From: JOPF133 sp035505095
GTDB taxonomy: Bacteria > Acidobacteriota > Terriglobia > Bryobacterales > Bryobacteraceae
DNA length: 28,413 bases
Direction of reading: 5' to 3'
Assembly: GCA_035505095.1 (NCBI GenBank)
Contig: DATJRE010000470.1
Location: 1 to 28,413 of the forward strand
Of this stretch, positions 15,586 to 23,453 are shown in pieces. The notes beneath the pieces are model-generated. The model saw only the letters and a program-made list of their open reading frames with translations. It was not told the DNA's origin and did not search any database. Every line of letters begins with the position of its first letter. The first letter of the stretch is position 1. A program made the translations under genes and the position numbers.

Positions 15586-18500
15586 ATGCGCTTTCGAATC
15601 CTTTCTCCCGCCGGGCTGGCGCTGTTCAGCCTGGCTGCGGGAACCTTGGCGCTATCGGCCCAGGAGAACACCGTCTGGCATATCGGCAATTTTGACCACA
15701 CGGCAGCCGAGTTTGCCGGCCAGGTGCGCAATCAGCCCGTGGTGGTTGACGCGGATGCGCCGGATGCCGCGAGGCGCTGGCCCGCTTCCCAAGCTGGAAC
15801 CCTTAACGCCCACTCCGGCCCGCAATCGCATTCGCGGACGATCCAATTCCGGCTCAACGAAGCTCCGCGGGGATCGTTCGTGCTGGACTTCGCCATCCTG
15901 GCCGGCAATCCCCGCACGCCCCATCTGGAACTGGATCTGAACGGCACGCCGGCCACGGCCTACCTCGACCGGCGCTTGAGCTACCACGCCGAAGGGCGCG
16001 CCGACTCGCCCATTTGCGCCGAAGCACGGGTGCGCATTCCCGTCCCGGCAAGCGTGCTGCGCCAGGGCGGCAACACCCTGCGCATCACGGCGGTGGACGA
16101 TGAGCCAGACGAGAACGGCGATTCGCAAATCAGTTGGGACGCCATCGCTTTGACGCGATCCGAAGGCGTCCCCGGCGAAGCGGCCGTGTCCGTGGAGCCG
16201 GCCTACTTCTTCGCCAACCGGAACGGCATCCTGCGCGAATTGGTCACGGAAACGGTCACCTCCTCGGAGACCGTCTCTTCGGGAACCTTGACGCTGTCGC
16301 TGGCCGGGGCTGCTTATCGCGCCGATTTGGCCGCGGCGCGCTTCGGCCAGCAGCGCTTCGAATTCTGGGTCCCGGAGTTTCGGGCCGGGGCCGAAGCCCG
16401 CGCCGCCGTTGCGCTTAACGGCAAAACCTACCAGCGGGTCGAGCGGCTGACGCCAAAACGCAAACTCACCGTCTACATCGTCCCGCACACCCACCTGGAT
16501 ATCGGCTTCACCGATTATCAGCCGAAGATCGAGGAGCTGCAAAACCGCAATCTCGACCGCCTGCTGGAAGAGATGCGCGGTGACCCCGACATGCGCTTCT
16601 CGCTCGACGGCGCCTGGTTGGCGGAGCAATACCTGCGCACCCGCTCGCCCGCGGCACAGCGCGAGTTGCTGGAGGCGGTGCGCGCCGGCCGCATTTCCAT
16701 CCCCGCGCAGTACGCCAATCTGATGGCCGGAGGGGCGGGCCTGGAAACCCTGATCCGCTCGTTGTACGCCGGCCAGGCGCTTAACCGCCAGGCGGGCCGC
16801 GAGGCCGATTACGCCAACATCACCGACGTGCCGGCCTATCCGTGGGCCTATGCTTCGGTGCTGAGCGCCGCGGGGGTGAAGTACTTCGCCGCCGGCGCGA
16901 ATGACGACCGCGGCCCCCAGCCGCTCTACGGGCGCTGGCAGACCCGCTCGCCCTTTTGGTGGCAAGGTCCCGACGGAGCCAAGGTGCTGATGGCCTACAC
17001 GCGCCAGTACTCCAACCTGTGGTTCATCTGCGGGCTGCCGCCGGGCGAGGCCGCCTGCCGCGAGAGCCTGCCGGTTTTCTTTCAGACCTTTGAATCCCCC
17101 GGCTATCAGCCCGATGTGGTGCTGATGTTCGGCAGCCAGCTTGAAAATACCGACCTGATTCCCGGCGAGGGCAAATTCGTGCGCGGCTGGAATGCCACGT
17201 ACGCCTGGCCGCGCCTGCAACTGGCCACCTTTCGCGACTATTTCGAGCTGATCCAGAAGCAGTACGGCGACAAGCTGGAAACCGTGCGCGGCGATTTCGG
17301 CCCGTATTGGGAAGACGGCATCGGGACCGATGCGCAATACGCCGCCCTATACCGGCAGACGGAAAGCCGCGCCGCGGCGGTGGAGACGCTGTCCTCGCTG
17401 GCAGCCGCGCAACGCCCCGAGTGGGCGCCGCCGCTCGACCAGCTCCGCCGTTTGTGGCAGGACCTGATCCTCTATGCCGAGCACACGTATACCTCCTCGG
17501 GCGGCTATTCGCGGCCCGAGAGCGAGCAGAGCGTGCGCCAAATCGAGACCAAGCACTTCCATGTGACCGACGCACGGGAGACGGCGCACTGGATCGCTCA
17601 GGAATCCATCAGCCGGTTGCTGGAATGCATCCGGATCGTCGCTCCGGCGGTAGTCGTCTTCAACTCGCTGGCGCATGAGCGCAGTGGGCTGGTGGAGATG
17701 GACTTATCCAACGGGCTGGCGTTGGTGGAGGCCGGCGGGCAGCCGATGGCGGTGGAGACGGTGCGCGCCGGGCCCGGATACCGGCGGGTGCGTTTCCTCG
17801 CCGAACATGTACCCGCGATGGGCTACCGCGTCTACCGCTTGGAAAACCGCCAGGCCGGGAACCCGGCCGCGGCGGCGAAGCCCGGAAACGTCATTGAAAA
17901 TGCGTTCTACCGCGTGACCGTCGACCCGGCCCGCGGCGGGATTTCCAGCATCCTCGACAAACAGGCCGGGCGCGAGCTGGTGGATCGGAAAAGCCCCTAC
18001 CTGCTGGACCAATACTTGTACGTGTCGGGCGGCGAGGGCACGCGGCTCATCCACATCACCGAGCACCTGCCGGCGGCGAACCTGACGGTCAGCCCATCGG
18101 GTGGCGCGACGGCGGTGAGCACCACACCGACCCCCTGGGGATCCTCGTTACGCTACCAGGTGAGCGGGCCGCACGCGCCCGAAATCGCCGTGGAGGTCCG
18201 CCTTTTCGACGGCCAGAAGAAGATTGAAATCGTCAACCGGGTGAAGAAAGAGCCGGTCAGCGACAAGGAGGCGGTCTATTTTGCGTTTCCTTTCGCCGCG
18301 CCGGACCCGCAATTTGAGTACGAGGGCCAGACCGGAACGGTGAACCCCGCCCGCGACGAACTGGCCGGCGGCTGCCGGGAATGGTACGCGGCGGGGCACT
18401 GGGCGCGGGTGAGCGGCGGCGGAGTGAGCGCGGCAGTGATTCCACTGGATGCCCCGCTGGTGACCTTCGGCGACATCAACCGCGGCTTGTGGCCGCAGAA

Positions 18501-19005
18501 ATTCGAGCCGCGGTCGTCCGCCATTTTCTCCTACGCGTTGAACAACTATTGGCACACCAACTTCCCGCGCGTACAGAGCGGCGACTTCCGCTTTGATTAC
18601 GTCCTGACCAGCGGCAGCGAGCTGAATCCGGCGGCGCTGAGCCGGCTGGGGCGCGAGGAGCTGACGCCCCTGGAATTGGGCGAGCTGACGAGAAACGACA
18701 AGGTGGGGATCCGCGGCTCGCTGCCGGACACGGCCGGGTCGTTTCTGAGCCTGGACGGCGAGGGCGTGGAAATGGAGACGCTCAAGCCCGCCGAGGATGG
18801 CGACGGCTACATCGTGAGGCTGCTCGAAACCGCGGGCCGCGCGGGTAAGGCGCGTCTCTCCGCGGGCCTGCTCCCCATCGATCGCGCCTGGCTGTGCGAT
18901 GCCGCCGAGCGAAATCAGCGGGAAATCGCCGTGCAGAAAGAGGGGCTGGAGGTGGCCACGCCGCCTTACTCGATCGTGAGCTTGCGGCTGCGGCTGCGGA
19001 AGTAA
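15586..19005 (+). CDS. Secreted GH38-type alpha-mannosidase-like glycosidase
   Basis: A 1139-residue exported protein. The signal peptide is residues 1-25 (MRFRILSPAGLALFSLAAG). Residues 28-180 resemble the C-terminal carbohydrate-binding beta-sandwich of rhamnogalacturonan lyases (WHIGNFDHTAAEF). The GH38 catalytic domain begins near residue 295 with PHTHLDIGFTDY, in which H301, H303 and D305 match the family's zinc and substrate residues. D414 in NITDVP is the likely nucleophile. Helical mid-domain and C-terminal beta domains follow to the end, so the length is that of a complete family member. It should remove alpha-mannosyl or related residues from glycans. The subfamily and linkage are not certain. 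A purine-rich GAGGGGGGA lies about 16 bases before the ATG. The gene is single, convergent with the superoxide dismutase gene. Confidence 0.82.
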   Translation: MRFRILSPAGLALFSLAAGTLALSAQENTVWHIGNFDHTAAEFAGQVRNQPVVVDADAPDAARRWPASQAGTLNAHSGPQSHSRTIQFRLNEAPRGSFVLDFAILAGNPRTPHLELDLNGTPATAYLDRRLSYHAEGRADSPICAEARVRIPVPASVLRQGGNTLRITAVDDEPDENGDSQISWDAIALTRSEGVPGEAAVSVEPAYFFANRNGILRELVTETVTSSETVSSGTLTLSLAGAAYRADLAAARFGQQRFEFWVPEFRAGAEARAAVALNGKTYQRVERLTPKRKLTVYIVPHTHLDIGFTDYQPKIEELQNRNLDRLLEEMRGDPDMRFSLDGAWLAEQYLRTRSPAAQRELLEAVRAGRISIPAQYANLMAGGAGLETLIRSLYAGQALNRQAGREADYANITDVPAYPWAYASVLSAAGVKYFAAGANDDRGPQPLYGRWQTRSPFWWQGPDGAKVLMAYTRQYSNLWFICGLPPGEAACRESLPVFFQTFESPGYQPDVVLMFGSQLENTDLIPGEGKFVRGWNATYAWPRLQLATFRDYFELIQKQYGDKLETVRGDFGPYWEDGIGTDAQYAALYRQTESRAAAVETLSSLAAAQRPEWAPPLDQLRRLWQDLILYAEHTYTSSGGYSRPESEQSVRQIETKHFHVTDARETAHWIAQESISRLLECIRIVAPAVVVFNSLAHERSGLVEMDLSNGLALVEAGGQPMAVETVRAGPGYRRVRFLAEHVPAMGYRVYRLENRQAGNPAAAAKPGNVIENAFYRVTVDPARGGISSILDKQAGRELVDRKSPYLLDQYLYVSGGEGTRLIHITEHLPAANLTVSPSGGATAVSTTPTPWGSSLRYQVSGPHAPEIAVEVRLFDGQKKIEIVNRVKKEPVSDKEAVYFAFPFAAPDPQFEYEGQTGTVNPARDELAGGCREWYAAGHWARVSGGGVSAAVIPLDAPLVTFGDINRGLWPQKFEPRSSAIFSYALNNYWHTNFPRVQSGDFRFDYVLTSGSELNPAALSRLGREELTPLELGELTRNDKVGIRGSLPDTAGSFLSLDGEGVEMETLKPAEDGDGYIVRLLETAGRAGKARLSAGLLPIDRAWLCDAAERNQREIAVQKEGLEVATPPYSIVSLRLRLRK

Positions 19006-19130
19006 GGCAAAAAGGGGACCGAACGCGGCGACGGGCGACGCGGCGGCCCGGAGGCCGATGGAGCAACCCGGCTGCAGCTCGTTTATCCACACCGATAGCC
19101 CGTGTTGGACGACGGTGCACACGTTCTAAT
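19006..19130. other. Convergent gap between GH38 and superoxide dismutase genes
   Basis: 125 bases with no gene. No convincing terminator hairpin was found in it. Confidence 0.4.
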
Positions 19131-19820
19131 TCATCCGGCCAGCTCCCCATAGCGGTGGCTGACGAAATTCCAGTTGACGACTTTCACGATCGCCTTCAGG
19201 TAGTCGGCGCGGCGGTTCTGATATTTCAAGTAGTAAGCGTGTTCCCACACGTCAATCCCCAACAGCGGACGCTTTCCGGACAGCAGCGGACTGTCCTGGT
19301 TGGGAGCGGTATCGAGGACCAGGTTCTTTCCCCGGTCTACCGACAGCCACGCCCATCCGCTGCCAAAGACGCTTACCGCGGCGGCCTGCAGCCTGTCTTC
19401 GAACTTTTCCTGGCCGCCGAACGAGCGGTCGAGAGCCGCTGCCAGAGGCCCCGCCGGCTTGCCGCTTTGGGACGCCGGGCATAGCGTCTGCCAAAACAGC
19501 GAGTGGTTGGCGTGGCCGCCGCCCTGGTTGCGGACGGCCGTCCGCAGCGCCACCGGCAGCGTATTCAGCCGTTCCAGCAATTCCTCCACACTCATCTTTG
19601 CCAGCGCGGGGTCGCCGCTGATCGCTTTATTCAGGTTGTCCACGTAGGCCTTGTGATGCTTGTCGTGGTGAATCTGCATCGTCTGCGCGTCGATGTAGGG
19701 CTCCAGCGCGTCGTAGGCGTAGGGCAGTGGCGGCAGGGTAAAGGGAGGCTCAGCCGCTGAAGCCGCGGCGGCCGCCGTGCTGAGGGTTGCAAGTTCGAGT
19801 AATGTTCTTCGTGTCATCAT
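19131..19820 (-). CDS. Fe/Mn superoxide dismutase with Tat-type export signal
   Basis: A 229-residue protein. The mature part is a complete Fe/Mn superoxide dismutase: PLPYAYDALEPYID, IHHDKHHKAYV (metal ligand H51), GGGHANHSLFW (second ligand His), and DVWEHAYYLKY (Asp and His ligands). It disproportionates superoxide. Unlike cytoplasmic SodA/SodB it begins with MMTRRTLLELATLSTAAAAASAA, a twin-arginine leader, so it is probably exported after metal loading. Iron versus manganese cannot be decided safely from sequence. Its ATG overlaps the stop of the Sel1 gene (ATGA at 19817-19820), and AAGGAA stands 6 bases before it, so it is the last gene of the minus-strand cluster. A role in protecting the periplasm during metal or redox traffic is inferred from context. 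Confidence 0.93.
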   Translation of the reverse strand: MMTRRTLLELATLSTAAAAASAAEPPFTLPPLPYAYDALEPYIDAQTMQIHHDKHHKAYVDNLNKAISGDPALAKMSVEELLERLNTLPVALRTAVRNQGGGHANHSLFWQTLCPASQSGKPAGPLAAALDRSFGGQEKFEDRLQAAAVSVFGSGWAWLSVDRGKNLVLDTAPNQDSPLLSGKRPLLGIDVWEHAYYLKYQNRRADYLKAIVKVVNWNFVSHRYGELAG

Positions 19821-20593
19821 GGTTTTTCCTTTTTTGGTGTGTTGGTTGGTTTGCGTTTCTGTGCAGCCAGGTCTCGCGCACGCGCGAGCTGGTCCGGTGT
19901 CATTTCTTTGGCAAGCCGGTCTCGCAGGCTGGCGGCGCTGTCCATCTCGCCGGCCGCCAGATCCATCCAGACGTATGCCGCCACATAGTCGCGTTCCACC
20001 CCATCGCCGTTCGCGTACATCAGGGCGAGGTTTTGCCGCGCTGCGGGGTGTCCGGCTTCGGCGGCCTGGCGGCAGAGTCGAAATGCCCGTGGCGGGTCGC
20101 GCTTCACGCCGCGGCCTTGCAGATACATCATGGCCAGGTTGGTCAGCCCTTCGGGATCCTCCTGCTTCGCGGCCAGGGTGTACCAGCGAACGGCCTCCGC
20201 ATCGTCTCGCAATACGCCATGGCCCGTGGCGTAAAGCGTGCCCAGGTTGTTTTGCGATTCGGCATCGCCTTGCTCGGCGGCTTTGCGATACCATACCGCC
20301 GCCTCCTGCAGATCCTGTTTGACCCCCACGCCGTTTTCCAGAAGCCAGGCCAGATTGTATTGCGCCGCGATGTATCCCTTCTGAGCGGCCATGCGGTAAT
20401 AGCGTGCCGCCACGGCATAGTCGCGCGGAACGCCGACGCCATCGGCATACCGGAGTCCGCGTAAGTAATCCTCTTCGCCTCCCTGCGAGACACCGGCGGC
20501 GGCGGCCTGGGGCTTGGGCCAATCTGCCGCCGCGGACACCGCCCACAACAGTGCGGCCGATGCCACCAATAATTTCGTCCTGACGATCTTCAT
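19817..20593 (-). CDS. Exported Sel1-repeat protein
   Basis: A 258-residue protein with a signal peptide (MKIVRTKLLVASAALLWAVSAAA). About five Sel1-like helical repeats of 36 residues span roughly residues 38-220, each with the A-x2-L-x3-Y-x2-G-x-G-V pattern (for example YNLAWLLENGVGV, NNLGTLYATGHGV, TNLAMMYLQGRGV). Such solenoids bind other proteins and act as adaptors. The C-terminus is a charged tail (KRKPTNTPKKEKP). It overlaps both neighbours by four bases (ATGA at 20590-20593 and 19817-19820). This strict coupling to the MbnP-like protein and the exported superoxide dismutase suggests the three act together in the periplasm. The frame continues upstream of 20593 but only that ATG gives a signal peptide. 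Confidence 0.88.
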   Translation of the reverse strand: MKIVRTKLLVASAALLWAVSAAADWPKPQAAAAGVSQGGEEDYLRGLRYADGVGVPRDYAVAARYYRMAAQKGYIAAQYNLAWLLENGVGVKQDLQEAAVWYRKAAEQGDAESQNNLGTLYATGHGVLRDDAEAVRWYTLAAKQEDPEGLTNLAMMYLQGRGVKRDPPRAFRLCRQAAEAGHPAARQNLALMYANGDGVERDYVAAYVWMDLAAGEMDSAASLRDRLAKEMTPDQLARARDLAAQKRKPTNTPKKEKP

Positions 20594-20970
20594 CTCTGTC
20601 CGCTTTCCCTGGCAGCCGCGGCGCCGGCGCCCTGCCGGCGCACCGAAGCCAGTTCGATTTCGGGCGAGTTGGGCGCGCCGCACTGCGCCGGAGGAGCCGT
20701 CTTCCCCTGTTCAGGGGCGCATCCGGTGCTACCCAGGTGGATCGCGTAACCGCGCGGCATCCCGGTGCTCGAAAAATCCAGGCGCGCGAACTTGCGCGGG
20801 GAAAGCTTCGAGGCGGTGGCACCGATTCCCGAATCGGTTCGGCCGCAGGCGAGCTTTTCGCCGGCCACCATGGTCTGAAAACGGACAGCCACCTTTTGGC
20901 CGGCAGCCCATGCGCCGCTCCCGGTAAACGGCAGAGTCGCGAACAACCACAAAACCGCTTTTGGATTCAT
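20590..20970 (-). CDS. Short MbnP-like (four-Cys metallo-mystery-pair) exported protein
   Basis: A 126-residue exported protein with signal peptide MNPKAVLWLFATLPFTGSGAWA. VAVRFQTMVAGEKLACGRT, then G-I-G and KLSPRKF, resemble the start of MbnP-type copper-binding proteins (F-x-a-x-v-G-x-x-p-F-x-C-G, then t-P-t-D-F-R). Residues 62-105 (LDFSSTG, GCAP, QCGAPNSPEI) resemble the middle of that family. The usual stretch between them (FYVHDVRL and onward) and the C-terminal half are absent, leaving three cysteines (C42, C84, C97) where the family has four, and half the normal length. It may be internally deleted or a reduced relative. A strong ribosome site and four-base overlap with the Sel1 gene argue that it is still expressed. 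The assignment is by eye and moderate. Confidence 0.5.
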   Translation of the reverse strand: MNPKAVLWLFATLPFTGSGAWAAGQKVAVRFQTMVAGEKLACGRTDSGIGATASKLSPRKFARLDFSSTGMPRGYAIHLGSTGCAPEQGKTAPPAQCGAPNSPEIELASVRRQGAGAAAARESGQR

Positions 20971-20977
20971 GAGAAAA

Positions 20978-20985
20978 CTCCTCCC
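20978..20985 (-). promoter_or_regulatory. Shine-Dalgarno site of the MbnP-like gene
   Basis: On the minus strand this reads GGGAGGAG, 7 bases before the ATG at 20970. It decides that start over an in-frame ATG at 21021 and supports the reality of this short gene. Confidence 0.7.
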
Positions 20986-21057
20986 TGGAATCGTCCGATG
21001 CCAATTCAGCGCACCAACCACGGCCGGAGCGCCTGCCTGAAAAGCGAGAACGACTGG

Positions 21058-21465
21058 TTAGAAGGAGGGTGGCGGCCGGGCGAAGCGTGGGAACTCCGCA
21101 CTGGCGCCGAGGGAAAAGGCGAAAGAGCGAGCTTCCAGTGGAGCGGTCACGGGAGCCGGATCGAAACAGGCCAGTCCGGCGCCCACGGCGGTCGGCCGCA
21201 GCCGCCCGGGTTGCGGGCCACAGCCTTTCAGACAGCCAGGCGCGGCTCTCCATCCCGGACCCATTTCACTGGCTGAGGTTTTAGACCGCCGGCAGCAGTG
21301 CTGGCCGTTCTTGCAACAGCTCGCGCTGCAATCGAGACCGGCCGTTTCGAGGGGAATGCCCCACAAAAAGGGCGCCAGCAGGGCGAACGCGAGCACCCCG
21401 ACCGCAATCGTGCGACTCGCGCGCAAGGCGTTCTTCGCAATCGAATCGGTCGAGGGCATTCTCAT
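21058..21465 (-). CDS. Small Cys-rich exported protein, copy A
   Basis: A 135-residue protein of no family I can name. A hydrophobic segment (residues 20-36) acts as signal or anchor. A cysteine cluster follows: C46, C50, C51, C57, C58, then C78 and C82. The C-terminus is FARPPPSF. The pattern S-C-C-x5-C, then about 20 residues, then C-x3-C-G, then an RPPP end, is shared with the products of 26427-26828 and 26890-27291. Paired cysteines with a few histidines suggest binding of a soft metal such as copper, or disulfide formation, outside the cytoplasm. It begins 11 bases after the BNR-repeat gene stop, with a second in-frame ATG two codons in and no clear ribosome site, so it is probably translated by coupling. 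Confidence 0.72.
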   Translation of the reverse strand: MRMPSTDSIAKNALRASRTIAVGVLAFALLAPFLWGIPLETAGLDCSASCCKNGQHCCRRSKTSASEMGPGWRAAPGCLKGCGPQPGRLRPTAVGAGLACFDPAPVTAPLEARSFAFSLGASAEFPRFARPPPSF

Positions 21466-21476
21466 CGGATTGGATG

Positions 21477-22538
21477 TTACGGCAGCCTGCGCATTTCAAT
21501 GGCCCCGTTCTGCTCCCAAGCGGCCAGCACGCCGCCTTCCGGCAGAGCGCAGAGCGAAGGAAACGTCCCCGATTCGGCCAGCACCTCCAGTTTGCCGCCC
21601 TCCCACACCGCCAGCTTGGGACCGTCTTCCCATGCCACATAAACGTGGCCTCCGCTAAGCGCCAGTGCGACATCCTTGCCCGTGCCCAGCCGCTGTTCCG
21701 CCTGCCCCGGTTCATCCAGGAAGACGTCGCTGTCGCGCCTCCAGGCGGTGACGATGCGCCCGCCCGACGCCGCCAGTCCCCCTCCGTCCATGGGGCAGGC
21801 GTTCAGCTTCCACGTGCCGTTGCCGAGTTTCCGAGGCGCCGAAAAGGTCGCTCCATCGGCCGAGGACGCCAGGTACATGTCCCGCGATCCATCGAGCGAA
21901 TTGCGCCACATTACCAGCAGTCGCCCCGACCCATCCATCGCCAGCGAGGGATGGCAGCATTCGCAGATGCTCCCGCCGGGCGATTGGTAAACCGCGAAAT
22001 TTTTCGACCATGTGACCCCGCCATCGGTCGATCGCGCGCCGTAAAGTTTCGTGCCCTTGCCGCCGCGGTGGTCCAGCCACGCCGCAAAAAGCGTGCCCTT
22101 CCCATCCGATGCCAGCGCGTGTAGGCCCTCGGTCGCCGCAGCGGGAACGTCGTTGATCGCTTTTCCGGCCGACCAGGTTTTGCCGCCATCCGTCGAGCGC
22201 CATACAAACAAGTCGCCATCCGACGGCAGCCCGTGCGCGTGCGCGCCTTCCTCGGGTTTGTTGCCGGTGACCGCGGTGATCACGATCGCGCTTCCGGCGA
22301 ACGCAATCCGCGGCCCACGATGGCGAGTCAATGGCAGAATGCCCGCTTCGGCCACTTTCGCCGGCGCCGAAAAGCTCTTGCCGCCATCGTGCGATACGCT
22401 GCAGTAAATCGTCTTGCCCGCTCCGAACGCCAGCGCGACCGTGTTTCCGTTGGCCGCCATTTGCGGTTCCCGCGCCGGCGCATCGGCAGCCACCGGTCCC
22501 ACCCGGATAGTCAGAAGCGCAATCAAAATTGGAATCAT
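21477..22538 (-). CDS. Exported BNR-repeat (sialidase-fold) protein with a CECCH site
   Basis: A 353-residue exported protein. The signal peptide is residues 1-18. Repeated Asp-box motifs (SHDGGKSFS, STDGGKTWS, STDGGVTWS, SADGATFS) show a six-bladed sialidase-like propeller. The residues expected of a true sialidase (arginine triad, Glu/Tyr nucleophile) are not evident. Instead a loop carries C-E-C-C-H (C192 to H196), and C248 sits in a following CPMDGGG motif. These look like a metal or cofactor site. The length is complete. GAGGGGAA just before the ATG is a good ribosome site. It sits between the DUF5666 gene and a Cys-rich gene in the same operon, consistent with metal handling rather than glycan cleavage. 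Confidence 0.8.
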   Translation of the reverse strand: MIPILIALLTIRVGPVAADAPAREPQMAANGNTVALAFGAGKTIYCSVSHDGGKSFSAPAKVAEAGILPLTRHRGPRIAFAGSAIVITAVTGNKPEEGAHAHGLPSDGDLFVWRSTDGGKTWSAGKAINDVPAAATEGLHALASDGKGTLFAAWLDHRGGKGTKLYGARSTDGGVTWSKNFAVYQSPGGSICECCHPSLAMDGSGRLLVMWRNSLDGSRDMYLASSADGATFSAPRKLGNGTWKLNACPMDGGGLAASGGRIVTAWRRDSDVFLDEPGQAEQRLGTGKDVALALSGGHVYVAWEDGPKLAVWEGGKLEVLAESGTFPSLCALPEGGVLAAWEQNGAIEMRRLP

Positions 22539-22547
22539 ATTTCCCCT

Positions 22548-22871
22548 CTAATGCTGCGTGGCTTTGGTCGCCGTCCCGATTTCGACGGTATGCGCAGTCA
22601 GTTTCTCGCCGCTCTTCTCGGCGTGAATCACCACGCGGTCTCCGACTTTCAGATCGGTCCTCTGAATGGCCTGGCTGCCGCGCGAGTAAGTGGTCTTGGC
22701 GTCCAACAGGACCTCCACCGTTTTTTGATCGGTAGTGGTCACCGTGACCGACGCGCTGGAAATTTTAGCGATGGTTCCGATGACGTGTTCGAGTCCGCCG
22801 TGGGCCAGAACCAGAACGGCGCAAAGCGCGAAGCTGAGCGCGAGTTTAGTGAACGTGCGATTTTGTTTCAT
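22548..22871 (-). CDS. Exported DUF5666-type small protein
   Basis: A 107-residue exported protein. A signal peptide (MKQNRTFTKLALSFALCAVLVLA) is followed by one small beta-barrel domain: HVIGTIAKISSASVTVTT, LDAKTTYSRGSQ, DLKVGDRVVIHAEKSG. This pattern belongs to DUF5666-like OB-fold proteins, whose function is not established and which often occur beside metal-resistance genes. The ATG at 22871 has GGAG 9 bases upstream; an in-frame ATG at 22886 is less likely. Its start lies within the 3' end of the cytochrome c gene (26-base overlap), and the BNR-repeat gene begins 9 bases after its stop, so it is an internal member of the operon. Confidence 0.78.
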   Translation of the reverse strand: MKQNRTFTKLALSFALCAVLVLAHGGLEHVIGTIAKISSASVTVTTTDQKTVEVLLDAKTTYSRGSQAIQRTDLKVGDRVVIHAEKSGEKLTAHTVEIGTATKATQH

Positions 22872-23451
22872 TGGGAGCAACTCCATTCAAATAATCGTTT
22901 TCTTGCTTTTCCTCTTCCAGTTCCCCGGGGGATTTCGGGTTCATCCGTTGCATGTCCAGTTCCTCCTGCGCGGTCATGTGAGGCAGATGGCGAATAAAAT
23001 GAACCAGCTTCCACGAATCTTCCTCGTGGCCATTGGCGCCCCAGGCGGGCATTCCCGACATCCGGACGCCATTCTGGATGATGAAGAACAGTTCGCCGTC
23101 GCTCTTGTGCTGCGTTTCGGCGGCGCGCATGTCGGGCGCGGGCGGATCGAAGTGCTTGCCCATTTCCGTATCTCCGCTGCCATTGTTGGCGTGGCACGCG
23201 GCGCAATGATCGGCCCAGTGGGCGCGGGCGTCGGCAAGGGCGGCGGCCGACTCCGCGATGGGGTTGGCGGCCCGCCTGGCGGCAGCGGGCATGGCGAGAC
23301 CGCGCGCGGCTCCGGCGATCCAGCGCTCCATCGCGGTCGGCGCGCCGAACGTGCTGAAACCGCGCGCCTGGCGCAGTTCTGCGTATGCGGCCATGGCCAA
23401 TACGGCCACCGTGCTCAACACTCCCGCGGCGAACCACGCCCATCTGCCCAT
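22846..23451 (-). CDS. Membrane-anchored mono-heme cytochrome c
   Basis: A 201-residue protein with an N-terminal hydrophobic segment (residues 5-24) that acts as anchor or signal. It has one heme site, CAACH (C83, C86, H87), in DHCAACHANNGSGDTEMGK, and a candidate axial methionine in MSGMPAWG. The cytochrome domain spans residues 70-165, and the acidic, His-ending tail (NETKSHVH) is unusual. It would move electrons on the periplasmic side. It starts 2 bases after the TonB-dependent receptor stop and overlaps the DUF5666 gene, so it is tightly coupled to both. It is too short and has one heme too few to be the di-heme MbnH that normally pairs with MbnP. Confidence 0.88.
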   Translation of the reverse strand: MGRWAWFAAGVLSTVAVLAMAAYAELRQARGFSTFGAPTAMERWIAGAARGLAMPAAARRAANPIAESAAALADARAHWADHCAACHANNGSGDTEMGKHFDPPAPDMRAAETQHKSDGELFFIIQNGVRMSGMPAWGANGHEEDSWKLVHFIRHLPHMTAQEELDMQRMNPKSPGELEEEKQENDYLNGVAPNETKSHVH

Positions 23452-23453
23452 CT

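Noticed and set aside
22846..23451. Cytochrome c as the MbnH partner of the MbnP-like protein
   Set aside because: It has one CxxCH and 201 residues; MbnH is a larger di-heme protein.
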